NCBI GenBank assembly: GCA_046261875.1
Contig: JBHENW010000154.1
Coordinates: 1 to 47,122, forward strand
Direction of reading: 5' to 3'
Source: JBHENW01 sp046261875
Lineage (GTDB): Bacteria; Acidobacteriota; Thermoanaerobaculia; UBA5066; Gp7-AA6
Length of the DNA stretch: 47,122 nucleotides
Shown: one piece after another, positions 16,726 to 25,135 of the stretch
Numbering within the stretch: the first letter of the stretch is position 1
Layout: each line of letters begins with the position of its first letter
Translations under genes and position numbers: made by a program
The notes under the pieces: model-generated
Database searches by the model: none
What the model was told of the DNA's origin: nothing
What the model saw: only the letters and a program-made list of their open reading frames with translations

Positions 16726-17324
16726 TTCGGTTCCCGAAAAACCGGCAACAGACCGCTCTCGTCGAAGTCCGAGCCGTAGAGCGCTTCCCGCGCCGGTTGC
16801 GCCGGCTCGCCGCGCATCCACGCCGCCGCGAGCTCCACGGCCTCGAAGATCTTGATGTAGCCCGTGCACCGGCAGAGGTTGCCGGCCAGCGCCTCGCGGA
16901 TCTCCTCCCGCGTCGGGCTCGGCCTCGCGTCGAGCAGGGCGCGCGCGGTCAGCAGGAAGCCCGGCGTGCAGTATCCGCACTGCGCCGCTCCGAGGTCGGC
17001 GAACGCCTTCTGGAGCGGGTGCAGCCCGCCCGGTCCCGCCATCCCTTCGATCGTCTCGACGGAACGTCCTTCGCACTCCAGGCCGAGGAGAAGACAGGAG
17101 AGCACCGGCTTGCCGTCCACGAGCACCGCGCAGGTGCCGCACTCGCCGAGCTCGCAGCCGTGCTTCGTGCCGGTCAACGCCAGGTCTTCGCGGAGGACCT
17201 CGAGCAACGTCTTGTGGGGGGCGAAAACGGCCTCGACCGGCTCGCGGTTGAGGCGGAAGCCCACGTGGGACTTGGAGCGCTCGCCGGGGGAAGAAAAGTC
17301 GCGGGCGGCGGACATGTCGGACAC
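16722..17324 (-). CDS. hcrC: [2Fe-2S] subunit of the molybdenum hydroxylase
   Basis: This is the small iron-sulphur subunit, 200 residues. A plant-ferredoxin-like cluster is bound by C57, C62, C65 and C77 (GCELGECGTCAV, LSC). The second, helical-domain cluster uses C116, C119, C151 and C153 (QCGYCTPG, LCRCTGY). It passes electrons between FAD and Moco. The GTG at 17324 is preceded by AGAGG at 6 nt; the alternative ATG at 17315 is too far from it. It is the first gene of the operon C-A-B, with 4-nt overlaps at both junctions. A TetR-like palindrome lies about 40 bp upstream. A 30-residue C-terminal extension follows the usual end of the family. Confidence 0.88.
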   Translation of the reverse strand: MSDMSAARDFSSPGERSKSHVGFRLNREPVEAVFAPHKTLLEVLREDLALTGTKHGCELGECGTCAVLVDGKPVLSCLLLGLECEGRSVETIEGMAGPGGLHPLQKAFADLGAAQCGYCTPGFLLTARALLDARPSPTREEIREALAGNLCRCTGYIKIFEAVELAAAWMRGEPAQPAREALYGSDFDESGLLPVFREPK

Positions 17325-17362
17325 TGTAATCCTCTGAGGGAGGGAAAGTAAGAACGGTTTTG

Positions 17363-17378
17363 CTGACCGACCGGTCAG
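17363..17378. promoter_or_regulatory. TetR-like operator palindrome upstream of hcrCAB
   Basis: CTGACC-GACC-GGTCAG has perfect 6-bp arms and contains the nested palindrome GACCGGTC. This GACCGACCGGTC type of site is common for TetR-family repressors of acyl-CoA or aromatic catabolism genes. It lies about 40 bp before the operon start. No TetR gene is present in the window. Confidence 0.5.
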
Positions 17379-17425
17379 ACAAGCGGAATGTGGCTTGTTG
17401 CCTTCCGAGCCGTCTTGCTAACTCT

Positions 17426-17974
17426 TCACGCCTCACCCTTTGCGGGTTCGGGCCGCCGCAACCGTAGCTTTCGTTCGCTCGGGAACCTGCTGACGCATCG
17501 GCTCGCGGCTCGCCCAAAGGGGCTCGACCGCTCGCCTGGTCCCTCGCTCACTCTCGCGTGCACAAAGGGATAACGGCGCGCTTCCCAGGGAAGGAGAAGG
17601 AGGGCCCGTCCGCAGATGATGAAGGGGAAGCCGCGGAAGAGAACCTCCTCCGCGACGCCGTGCTGCGCGAAGAGGCCCGGCAAGACCGTCAGCCAGTCGC
17701 CGCGCAGCGGCACCGGCGCGCCCAGAACGGCGCGCGGACTGCCGAACCGCAGACCCAGCGCGCGAAACGCTTCTCCCGCGGGACGTCGGTACAGGACGAC
17801 TTCCAGAGACCACGCCAGGGCGACGACCAGGGCGCAGAGGATCCAGCCGCGTTCGCCGCGCCCGCTCCGGAGAGCCGCGCCCGCGCGGTCGAAGACCACG
17901 AAGATCGCCAGGAAACCGGCGATGAGAAGGCCCACTCGCTCCGGCCGGGGTTCCGCTAGGCTTGCCGGATGCAC
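17426..17974 (-). pseudogene. Truncated CPBP (CAAX/ABI) intramembrane protease remnant
   Basis: The minus-strand frame begins with GTG at 17974, overlapping the start of the divergent PLP-enzyme gene. It encodes two hydrophobic segments (GLLIAGFLAIFVVF, WILCALVVALAWSLEVVL) and then the CPBP first motif HGVAEEVLFRGF with E109-E110. Normal CPBP proteins continue with FxxxH and a second His motif over another 80-100 residues. Here similarity stops within about 15 residues of the EExxxR motif, and the rest (17426-17570) reads as Arg/Ser-rich low-quality protein. The tail DNA (about 17400-17570) also looks different in composition from its surroundings. I take it as a deletion or insertion remnant that is not functional. 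Confidence 0.55.
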
Positions 17975-19090
17975 ATCCAAACGCTCGCCGTTCACGCCGG
18001 TCGCCATCTCGACCCCCAGACCGGCGCGATCGCGCCGCCGATCCACCTCTCCACGACGTACGAGCGCGACACGGAGAACCGTCTCATCGGAGAGTACCAG
18101 TACATCCGGGAAGGCAACCCGACCCAGACGCTCCTCGAGGAGGCCCTGGCGGCGGTCGAGGGAGGCGAATCGGCGCTCGTCTTCGCCTCGGGCATGGCCG
18201 CCGGCGCCGCAATCCTGCAGGTCCTCGGCCCCGATTCGCGCATCGTCCTTCCCGACGACGCTTACTACGGCTACCGCGTCGCGGCGACCGACTTCCTCGC
18301 GGGATGGGGCGTTCGCACGGAGTTCGTCGACATGGAGGACTACGGCGCCTTCGCCGCGGCCGCGCGGGGCGCGCAGCTCGTCTGGCTGGAGACCCCCTCG
18401 AACCCGCTCTTGAAAGTCGTGGATCTCGCGGGCGCGATCGCGGCGGCGCGGGAAGCGGGCGCCGTGACGATCGTGGACAACACGTTCGCGACCCCTGCGC
18501 TCCAGCGGCCGATCGCACACGGCGCCGACCTCGTGCTCCACGCCGCGACCAAGTACATCGGGGGGCACAGCGACGTCCAGGCCGGCGCGCTCGTGTTCGC
18601 CCGGCGGGGCGAGCTCTTCGAGAAGGTCGAGCACGCGCGCCACATCCTCGGCGGCGTCGCGTCCCCGTTCAATTCCTGGCTCGCCCTGCGCGGACTGCGC
18701 ACCCTCCCCTGCCGGATGGAAAAGCATTCGGACAATGCGGTCGCCGTCGCGAGCGCGCTGGCCGGCCACCCCGAGGTCACGGCCGTCCACTACCCCGGCC
18801 TTCCCTCGCACCCGGGCCATGCGATCGCGAAGCGCCAGATGGCGGCGTTCGGGGGAATGCTCTCCTTCCGGGTCCGGGGCGGGCGGGATGCCGCGGTGGC
18901 GGCCGCCGGCCGCGCGAAGCTGTTCACCCGGGCGACGTCACTGGGAGGTGTCGAGAGCCTCATCGAGCACCGCGCCACGAGCGAGGGCAAAGCATCGAAG
19001 GCGCCGCCGGAGCTGATCCGCCTCTCCGTCGGCCTCGAGCATCCCGACGACCTGATCGCGGACCTGCGACAGGCCCTCGGCGGCGCCTGA
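17969..19090 (+). CDS. Cys/Met-metabolism PLP-dependent enzyme (cystathionine gamma-synthase/lyase family)
   Basis: This is a fold-type I PLP enzyme of 373 residues. The N-terminus (TLAVHAGRHLDPQTGAIAPP) is typical of the trans-sulphuration family. The PLP-binding region includes FASGMAAGAAIL and IVDNTFATP, with the Schiff-base lysine K195 in HAATKYIGGHSD and the family C-terminal signature SLGGVESLIEHRA. It could be cystathionine gamma-synthase, gamma-lyase or methionine gamma-lyase; these cannot be separated reliably by eye, and no other methionine-pathway gene is nearby to decide. It is a single gene, divergent from the decayed CPBP locus and convergent with the DUF885 gene. The stretch 19091-19216 holds no recognisable terminator with a T-run. 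Confidence 0.9.
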   Translation: MHIQTLAVHAGRHLDPQTGAIAPPIHLSTTYERDTENRLIGEYQYIREGNPTQTLLEEALAAVEGGESALVFASGMAAGAAILQVLGPDSRIVLPDDAYYGYRVAATDFLAGWGVRTEFVDMEDYGAFAAAARGAQLVWLETPSNPLLKVVDLAGAIAAAREAGAVTIVDNTFATPALQRPIAHGADLVLHAATKYIGGHSDVQAGALVFARRGELFEKVEHARHILGGVASPFNSWLALRGLRTLPCRMEKHSDNAVAVASALAGHPEVTAVHYPGLPSHPGHAIAKRQMAAFGGMLSFRVRGGRDAAVAAAGRAKLFTRATSLGGVESLIEHRATSEGKASKAPPELIRLSVGLEHPDDLIADLRQALGGA

Positions 19091-19216
19091 CGGGGAATCA
19101 CAGCGAGGGGGATTCGCCGACGACCAGATCCGGAGAGTTCCTGAACTCGCACGGCGTCGGCCGCTTTTACCGCAGGGGCCTCCCGCCCCGGGGGACCTTC
19201 CTCGCCCGCGGAGGCT

Positions 19217-21010
19217 TCAGCTCCTTGCCGGCGTTCCCTGCGGAGCCTTGCTTTTTTCCTCCGAGATCCAGGCGTCCACGCGCTTCTCCAGGGGGTCGAG
19301 CGGCAGCGCGCCGCCCAGCAGGACCGCGTCGTGGAAGCGGCGGACGTCGAAGCGGTCGCCGAGCTCGCGGGTCGCGCGCGCGCGCAGCTCCTTGATCTTC
19401 AGCTCCCCGATCTTGTAGGCGAGGGCCTGGCCGGGCCAGACGATGTACCGGTCGATCTCGACGGTGATGTCGTGCTCGGTCTTCGCCGTGTTGGACTTCA
19501 TGAAGTCGATCGCCTTCTGGCGGTCCCACCGCATCGCGTGCATCCCCGTGTCCACGACGAGGCGCACCGCGCGCCACATCTCGTAGGTGAGCTGGCCGAA
19601 CTTGGAGTAGAGGTCCGTGTAGAACCCCATCTCGTCGCCGAGGCTCTCGGAGTAGAGGCCCCAGCCCTCGACGAACGCCGTGAAGCCGAAACCGTGCCGG
19701 CGGAACTTCGGCAGGTCTTCGAGCTCCTGAGCGAGAGCGATCTGCAGGTGGTGCCCGGGCACCGCCTCGTGGATCGCCAGCGCCTCCATCTCGTACTTCG
19801 GACGGGTCTCGAGCCTGTACGTGTTCGCGACGAAGTAACCCGGCCGGGCGGCCTCGCGCGAGCCCTGGCGGTAATAGGCGGTCGTAGAGGTGGGCGCCTC
19901 GAATTCCGGCGTCGGGATGACACCGTAGGGCAGTCGCGGCAGCGTCCAGAACATTTTCGGAAGCTCCGCGTCGACCCGCTTGCAGATGTCGCGGTATCCC
20001 TCGAGCAGATCTTCGGCGGTCTTGTAATAGAAGCGCGGGTCGGTTCGGAGGAACCGGGTGAAGTCGTCGAAGCTGCCCTCGAAGCGGACCTGCCGGATGA
20101 TTTCCTCCATCTGCTTCCGGATCCGCGCCACCTCGGACAGGCCGATCTTGTGAATCTCCTCCGGAGTCCTGTTCGTCGTCGTGTATCGCTTGACCTCGTG
20201 CGCGTAGAACTCCGCGCCGTTGGGCAGCGCCCAGGCCCCGATGTCCTTGCGGGCGGCGGGGAGATAGGTCCCGGTGAAGTATCCGTGAAGCTTCCGGTAC
20301 GCCGGGATGACGTCCCCCGCGATGCGCTTGCGGGCCTCCGAGCGCAGCGCCTCGCGCTCCGCTTCGGGGACCGCTTCCGGGAACTTCTCGAAGGGCTTCC
20401 AATGCACGCTCTTTTCGGGAGCTTCGTGGACCTGCTCCTTCATCGAGGCGGGCACGTCGCGAAGGGGGACGGCCGGGAGGATCCAGCCCGTCTGACGGCC
20501 GCGCTCCATCAGGGCGATCGTCTGGTCGATCGCTTTCGGAAAGGCCGCGAACCGCGCGAGGTAGTCACGGTAGTCCTTCGCGGTCCGAAACGGCGCGACG
20601 GTCGAGAGGATGGCGAACTCCTGGTGGATGCCGGACTGCTGGTTGATCGGGTCGAGCTCGCTCGGGAACCGGTCGCCGGCGATCGACGTCTCGAGCTGCC
20701 GCACGTAGAGGTCGTAGGAGAGCTGGTCCTCGGCGGACAGGCTCGCCCGGTCGATCGCTTTCAGCCGGGCGAGCGTCTCCCGGCGGCGGGCCTTGCGCCG
20801 CGCGATCGCTTCGGGCGACAGATCCGTGAGGCGGTCGTTGTAACGCCGGTCCCCGAGATAGGTCGAGCCCTCCGGGAACTCCTCGAGGCCCCACTCCCAC
20901 TCCGCCTCGAAGAACTCACGCAGGGTCTTCCCGGCGTCCGCCGGCGCCGCGGGCGCCGCGGCGAAGACGGCCGGTGCGAAGAGAACCAGGAGCATCGCGG
21001 TCAAACGCAT
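19217..21010 (-). CDS. Secreted DUF885-family metallopeptidase
   Basis: This DUF885 protein has 597 residues. The ATG at 21010 is chosen for AGGAGAG about 9 nt upstream and for the signal peptide it reveals (MRLTAMLLVLFAPAVFAAAP); the frame is open further upstream but that part looks unlike protein. The family zinc motif HEAVPGHH spans residues 414-421, with a downstream EGW motif (FVEGWGLYSE) supplying the expected Glu ligand. Members are predicted periplasmic or extracellular carboxypeptidase-like enzymes. It lies 16 nt downstream of a dicarboxylate/amino-acid symporter gene, so peptide cleavage followed by uptake of acidic amino acids is a reasonable guess for the pair. Confidence 0.9.
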   Translation of the reverse strand: MRLTAMLLVLFAPAVFAAAPAAPADAGKTLREFFEAEWEWGLEEFPEGSTYLGDRRYNDRLTDLSPEAIARRKARRRETLARLKAIDRASLSAEDQLSYDLYVRQLETSIAGDRFPSELDPINQQSGIHQEFAILSTVAPFRTAKDYRDYLARFAAFPKAIDQTIALMERGRQTGWILPAVPLRDVPASMKEQVHEAPEKSVHWKPFEKFPEAVPEAEREALRSEARKRIAGDVIPAYRKLHGYFTGTYLPAARKDIGAWALPNGAEFYAHEVKRYTTTNRTPEEIHKIGLSEVARIRKQMEEIIRQVRFEGSFDDFTRFLRTDPRFYYKTAEDLLEGYRDICKRVDAELPKMFWTLPRLPYGVIPTPEFEAPTSTTAYYRQGSREAARPGYFVANTYRLETRPKYEMEALAIHEAVPGHHLQIALAQELEDLPKFRRHGFGFTAFVEGWGLYSESLGDEMGFYTDLYSKFGQLTYEMWRAVRLVVDTGMHAMRWDRQKAIDFMKSNTAKTEHDITVEIDRYIVWPGQALAYKIGELKIKELRARATRELGDRFDVRRFHDAVLLGGALPLDPLEKRVDAWISEEKSKAPQGTPARS

Positions 21011-21026
21011 GGGAAAGCTCTCCTGC

Positions 21027-22370
21027 TCAGGCTTCCGCGGCCACGGCGCGCGCGGTCGCGGAAGGAAACCGCAGCTCTCTCTCCGAGCGCGCAACGAAAG
21101 TTGCGCACACGAGGTCGCCGACGACGTTGACCGTCGTCCGGCACATGTCCAGGAACCGGTCCACACCGAGGATGATGCCGATGCCTTCCGGAGGGATGCC
21201 CACAGTCTGGAGGACGATGACGATGAGCGGGAGGGAGCCTCCGGGCACGCCGGCGGTCCCGATGCCCGCGAGAATCGACATGACGACGACCGTGATCTGT
21301 TGTCCGAGGGAGAGGTCGATTCCGAAGACCTGGGCCAGGAAGAGCACCGTGACCCCTTCGAAGAGCGCCGTCCCGTTCTGGTTGGCCGTCGCCCCGACGG
21401 TCAGCACGAAGTTGCCGATGCGCGGCGGCACGCCGAGCTTTTCGGGCGCCGTCCGCAGCGACGTGGGAAGGGTGGCGTTGGAAGAGGCCGTGGAGAACGC
21501 GGTGAGAATGACTTCTCGGCATCGGAAGAACCACTCGACGGGCGGCACCCGCGCCATGAACTTGAGGACCGCCGAATAGACGAGAAACATCTGAATCGCC
21601 AGACCGGCCACCACTACGCCGACGTAGCTTCCGAGCCGGGGTACGACGGCGAAGCCCGCGCGAGCCGTCAGGGAAAACATGAGCGCCGCGACGCCGTAAG
21701 GCGCGAGCGACATCGCCCAGTCCACGATCTTCATCGAGACCCGCTGGATCCCTTCCAGCACGTCGATCAATGATTCCCGGTCCTTCTTGATGATGGCCAG
21801 GGCGACGCCGAAGAGAACGGCGAAGACCATGAGCGCGAGCATTTCGCCCTTCAAGGCATCCACGGCCGCCGCGAGCGGGTTGGTGGGGATCAGGTTCAGG
21901 ACGACGTCCGGCCACTGCTGGCTCTTCTGGGCGTTTTCCACGACCGCCTTCGAGCCGGCCGCGAACGTCGAGGAGAGCTCCGCCCGGACGGACGGGTCCA
22001 CCCCGGCGCCGGGCTTCACGACGTTGACCAGAGTGATGCCGATGAAGACGGAAATGCCGCTCGCGAAGAGCGTGTAAGCCAGGGTCTTGGCCCCGACGCG
22101 TCCGAGCTTTCGGACGTCGCCGAGCTCGAGGACCCCGAGCACGAGGGAGGAGAAGACGAGCGGCACCACGATCATGAAGATCAGCCGCAGGAAGATCTGC
22201 CCGACCGGGTTGGCCACGTTGCGCACGACCCATTCGACCCACCGCGCTTCCCCCGCGGTCTCGTGGACGACGAGTCCCAGGATCAGCCCGAAGAGCAGGC
22301 CGAAGAGGATCTTGGTGTGCCGGGGCAGGCCTTTCCGGCGGCGGCGCGGGGTGTCGGGGTCTGCGCTCAT
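21027..22370 (-). CDS. Dicarboxylate/amino acid:cation symporter (DAACS family)
   Basis: This is a GltP/DctA-type secondary transporter of 447 residues with about eight membrane segments, beginning HTKILFGLLFGLILGLVVHE. The Ser-rich reentrant loop (FSTASSNATLPTSL) and the substrate-site region (VGATANQNGTALFEGV, GIGTAGVPGGSL) are present. It should import C4-dicarboxylates, glutamate or aspartate with Na+ or H+. I choose the ATG at 22370 because the first membrane helix follows at the normal distance. A start at 22412 would add 14 residues, and neither start has a strong ribosome-binding site. It is the first gene of a two-gene unit with the DUF885 peptidase and is divergent from the decayed VCBS locus. 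Confidence 0.9.
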   Translation of the reverse strand: MSADPDTPRRRRKGLPRHTKILFGLLFGLILGLVVHETAGEARWVEWVVRNVANPVGQIFLRLIFMIVVPLVFSSLVLGVLELGDVRKLGRVGAKTLAYTLFASGISVFIGITLVNVVKPGAGVDPSVRAELSSTFAAGSKAVVENAQKSQQWPDVVLNLIPTNPLAAAVDALKGEMLALMVFAVLFGVALAIIKKDRESLIDVLEGIQRVSMKIVDWAMSLAPYGVAALMFSLTARAGFAVVPRLGSYVGVVVAGLAIQMFLVYSAVLKFMARVPPVEWFFRCREVILTAFSTASSNATLPTSLRTAPEKLGVPPRIGNFVLTVGATANQNGTALFEGVTVLFLAQVFGIDLSLGQQITVVVMSILAGIGTAGVPGGSLPLIVIVLQTVGIPPEGIGIILGVDRFLDMCRTTVNVVGDLVCATFVARSERELRFPSATARAVAAEA

Positions 22371-22457
22371 CGTGGAGGTGGGCGTGAACTCTATCCGCCA
22401 CCTATGGGCCATCCTAAGAAAAAGTGCGGTGATAGGCTCCCCGCCAGTTCCCTCCCA

Positions 22458-23127
22458 ATGCGCCGCAGGCTGAGGAAGCGCTCCTCTCGACCCGCGCTGG
22501 TCGTCACGGGCTCGGTCCTCCTGTGGTCGCCGCTTCGGTGGCGCGGGGACAGTGCACGGGATGCCCGGGCGCCTCCTTCGGGCCCGTGGCCAAGGCGTGG
22601 CGGGTGGGTTCCGGATTCGGCATGGGCGCGACGGCCGGGAACCTCGGTGGCAGCCCGGAACCAGAGATCATCCTCACCACCGAACTCTTTGCTCTTCTCC
22701 TTCCGTGACGATCCTGTATTCCGTCGGCCAGGGCGGTTTCGGTGAGCCGATTTCTCATCCGCTTCCAGCCCCATCGCGCGCCGTCGTCGTCGGTGAATTC
22801 ACCGGGGACGGCGTCCCCGATCTGATTGCTTCGGGAACCGGATTCCCCACCGGGCTCTAACTGCTCCGGGGATTACCGTTCGGAAGTTTCGAGCCGGTCC
22901 AGAACGTGGCGCCCTCTCTCGAGACATTCCTCATCGCCCCGGGTGACTTCAACGGGGACGGCCGACTGGACGTGGCCACGACCCCCACCAACGCGGCAAA
23001 CGCCGTGCGGTTCCTTTTTGGCGACGCCAACGGCGGCTTTTTCGGAGCCCTCAGCGGTTCCGGCCGGGCCAGGCATTGCGTCGCTCACGGCGGCGGACTT
23101 CAATGGCGACGGCCGATCCGATGTGGG
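22458..23127 (+). pseudogene. Decayed VCBS/FG-GAP repeat secreted protein
   Basis: Fragments of one secreted repeat protein are spread over three frames. ATG at 22458 opens a signal peptide (MRRRLRKRSSRPALVVTGSV). The frame shifts near 22522 (one base missing in CTGTGG) to VVAASVARGQCTGCPG and GNLGGSPEPEIILTT, and shifts again near 22705 to VTILYSVGQGGFGEP and VVGEFTGDGVPDLIASG. An in-frame TAA follows at 22858-22860. Two more Ca-binding loops, DFNGDGRLDVAT and (after another shift near 23040) DFNGDGRSDVG, follow. At about 23125 it is cut off and joined to an unrelated permease fragment. FG-GAP/VCBS loops of the form DxNxDGxxD are clear, so identity is secure although function is lost. Confidence 0.75.
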
Positions 23128-23888
23128 GGCACGGTCACCATCCTCATGCTGCTTTCGTTCGGCGAGGGGCTGAAGCGGCAGATGAGCAAGAACGAGCAGG
23201 CCATGGGCTCCAATCTGGCGATCCACTGGCCCGGCGAGACCTCGAAGGTCTGGAAGGGCCTGCCGGAAGGCCGCCGGATCCGGCCGCGGATCGACGACGT
23301 CGCCTTCGTCCGCGAGCGGATGCCGGAGTTCGCCGCCGTCTGGGGAGAACTGACTTCCTTCCGCACCGTCCTGACCTACGGGCGCAAGACGGTCAACGGC
23401 CGGGTCATCGGCGCCGACTGGGTCTATGGCGACGCCCGGAACCATTTTCCGGAGCCGGGAGGGCGCTTCTTCGGGCCGAAGGACGAGGAGGACAAGCGGC
23501 GCGTCGTCTTCCTCGGCAACGAGCTCGCGGAGGACATCTGCGGGAAGGAGCCGCCGGTCGGCAAGACCCTTCTCATCAACAACGCGCCGTTCACCGTGAT
23601 CGGCGTCATGCAGTACAAGAGGCAGTCCTCCACCTACGGCGGGCCGGACGCGGACCACGCCGTCATACCGATCACGACCTTCAAGGCGATCTTCGGTCGC
23701 GATCGGCTGAACGTCATTGTCATCAGGACCCGAAGCCCGAAGACATGCCCGCCGCGCTCCTGCGCCTCAACCAGGTGCTCGGGCCGCGCTTCGGCTACGA
23801 CCCGACCGACGAGAGGGCCTGGGGAGTCTGGGACACGGTGGAAGGCTCTCGCGAGTTCTCGAACGTCATGCTGGGGCTGGAGATCTTC
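23128..23888 (+). pseudogene. MacB-like ABC transporter permease remnant (periplasmic core domain)
   Basis: The sequence begins inside the first membrane helix of a MacB/FtsX-type permease (GTVTILMLLSFGEGLKRQMS) and continues through the periplasmic core (GSNLAIHWPGETSKVWKGLP, FFGPKDEEDKRRVVFLGNEL, PFTVIGVMQYKRQSSTYGGP). A one-base indel near 23730 moves the frame, after which PEDMPAALLRLNQVLGPRFG and SNVMLGLEIF continue into the second membrane region. There it ends abruptly at a junction with ATPase sequence. The start, the remaining membrane helices and the C-terminus are missing. It is the middle of a three-part chimera formed by deletions. Confidence 0.75.
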
Positions 23889-23978
23889 ACGCACGACATG
23901 TCGCTCGCGCGCCGCGCCGCGCGCGTCGTCGAAGTCCACGACGGCAGGATCCTCCGGGAGGGCTCGGCAGCCGCTTGA
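23889..23978 (+). pseudogene. C-terminal scrap of a LolD/MacB-type ABC ATPase
   Basis: Directly after the permease fragment the frame reads THDMSLARRAARVVEVHDGR, then ILREGSAAA and a stop. This is the H-loop (THD) and final strand of an exporter ATPase, which normally lies about 200 residues after Walker A. Nothing of the Walker A, signature or Walker B motifs remains. The in-frame join to the permease marks a deletion that fused two neighbouring genes of a former exporter operon. Confidence 0.65.
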
Positions 23979-23982
23979 CTTA

Positions 23983-24042
23983 GGGGTCAATCGTGCATCT
24001 TGCACTTTCGGTGCAAAGATGCAGGAATGCACGATTGACCCC
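23983..24042. repeat. Long imperfect inverted repeat (REP-like or bidirectional terminator)
   Basis: A 16-bp perfect outer arm, GGGGTCAATCGTGCAT (23983-23998) against 24027-24042, encloses an inner 6-bp arm TTGCAC/GTGCAA (24000-24005 and 24011-24016) with loop TTTCG and a 10-nt bulge on the right side. It fills the gap between the stop of the decayed ABC fragment and the convergent stop of the OmpA gene. The AT-richer sequence stands out from the GC-rich surroundings. It could be a mobile REP/MITE-like element or a terminator; there is no T-run. Confidence 0.7.
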
Positions 24043-24045
24043 CTC

Positions 24046-25089
24046 CTACGGATTCTCGAAGGTCACGACGATCTGGGCCCTGCCGAAGCGCGAGCTGTCG
24101 GACAGGTCCGTCCGCGTGCGGATGCGCGAGGAATCGATCCCGTGCCGGTCGATCAGGTACTGCCGGGCGTTGTCGGCGCGCATCTGGGCGAGCCGTTCGC
24201 GGTTGGCGCCGCTGGCCGCGTCGGGGTATCCGGTGATCTCGACGGTCGCGCGGGGGTTCTCGCGCAGGCGAAGCGCGACGGCGTCGAGCCTCGCCTTGGC
24301 CACGTTCGTCAGCCGCGCGCGGCCGCGGTCGAACTCGATCTCGTCGGTCGTCGGGGCGGGCGCGGGCGGCGGTGTCACGACCGGCGGGGCCGGCGGCGGC
24401 GCCGGAACGGCAGGCGCCGGTGGAGCCGGCGGGGGTGGCGGCTCAGGCGCCGGAGGCGGCTCCACCACGACGGGCGCAGGACGGCCGCCGAAGTGGAGAA
24501 GCAGGCCAACGTTGGGTTGGATGTCCGTGTGGCTGTCGGTGTCGAAGCGCCCAAACTCGTCCGAGAGCGAGCCCTCGAAGTTGTAAACGCCCTTCAGCTC
24601 TAGGCGCAGCCCGACGAGCTTGTTGAAGCGGTACTCGGAGCCGGCGGCCAGATAGGCGATCGGTATGCCCCGTCCTTCGAAGATCTCCTCCCGGTAGGCG
24701 CCGCCGCCGAAGGCCAGATAGGTGTTCCACCCCGGGATGCGCGGCGTGAAGTTCCAGAGGCCGCCCAGCGTGAGTTCCCAGTACTCGGGATACTGGTCCG
24801 GGTTGAACCACTGCTTGGTGATCTCGAGTGCGAGGTTGTCGGTCAGGTAGTAACCGACCCGCCCTCCCAGAAAGAGGAAATCGTTGACGTCCGTGTCGCA
24901 ATCGCAGAAGAGATCCGTGTCCCCGATGAAGGAGTTGCCGATGTGCGGACCGAGATAGAACTCGCCGGCGAGCTCCGCGGGGGGATGGATCCGGTCGCTC
25001 ACCTCGGTGGTCGGCTGGGCCGCCATGCCCGCCGCCCAGAGGAAGACCGCCAGAGAGGCCGCCAGGGTTGCCGTTTTGCTTCTCGACAT
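24046..25089 (-). CDS. OmpA-family outer-membrane protein
   Basis: This 347-residue envelope protein has a signal peptide (MSRSKTATLAASLAVFLWAA), an N-terminal eight-strand-type beta-barrel (about 30-210, with GGRVGYYLTDNLALEITKQ and AAGSEYRFNKLVGLRLELKG), a Pro/Ala-rich linker (about 215-250) and a C-terminal OmpA peptidoglycan-binding domain (FDRGRARLTNVAKARLDAV, then RADNARQYLIDRHGI). It links outer membrane and peptidoglycan. The ATG at 25089 is chosen for GGAGGG five nt upstream and for the signal peptide. It follows the SdrD_B-repeat gene by 46 nt and probably shares its transcript. Confidence 0.92.
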   Translation of the reverse strand: MSRSKTATLAASLAVFLWAAGMAAQPTTEVSDRIHPPAELAGEFYLGPHIGNSFIGDTDLFCDCDTDVNDFLFLGGRVGYYLTDNLALEITKQWFNPDQYPEYWELTLGGLWNFTPRIPGWNTYLAFGGGAYREEIFEGRGIPIAYLAAGSEYRFNKLVGLRLELKGVYNFEGSLSDEFGRFDTDSHTDIQPNVGLLLHFGGRPAPVVVEPPPAPEPPPPPAPPAPAVPAPPPAPPVVTPPPAPAPTTDEIEFDRGRARLTNVAKARLDAVALRLRENPRATVEITGYPDAASGANRERLAQMRADNARQYLIDRHGIDSSRIRTRTDLSDSSRFGRAQIVVTFENP

Positions 25090-25135
25090 CGTCACCCTCC
25101 GCGCGCGAGCGCCTGCAACTTTCATCAGCATCACA

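Noticed and set aside
16726..17517. Longer N-terminus for the Moco subunit (start at 17517)
   Set aside because: It would lie over the [2Fe-2S] subunit in another frame and reads as Arg/Gly-rich text. The ATGA overlap at 16725 marks the true start.
17975..18820. Minus-strand extension of the CPBP frame over the PLP-enzyme gene
   Set aside because: This part is antisense to the well-supported PLP enzyme; only the segment below 17974 resembles a CPBP protease.
21011..21166. Longer N-terminus for the DUF885 protein
   Set aside because: It would hide the signal peptide and the ribosome-binding site and overlap the symporter gene.
24360..24480. Gly/Pro-rich repetitive stretch as a possible repeat array
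   Set aside because: It encodes the Pro/Ala linker of the OmpA protein; irregular units, not a DNA repeat element.
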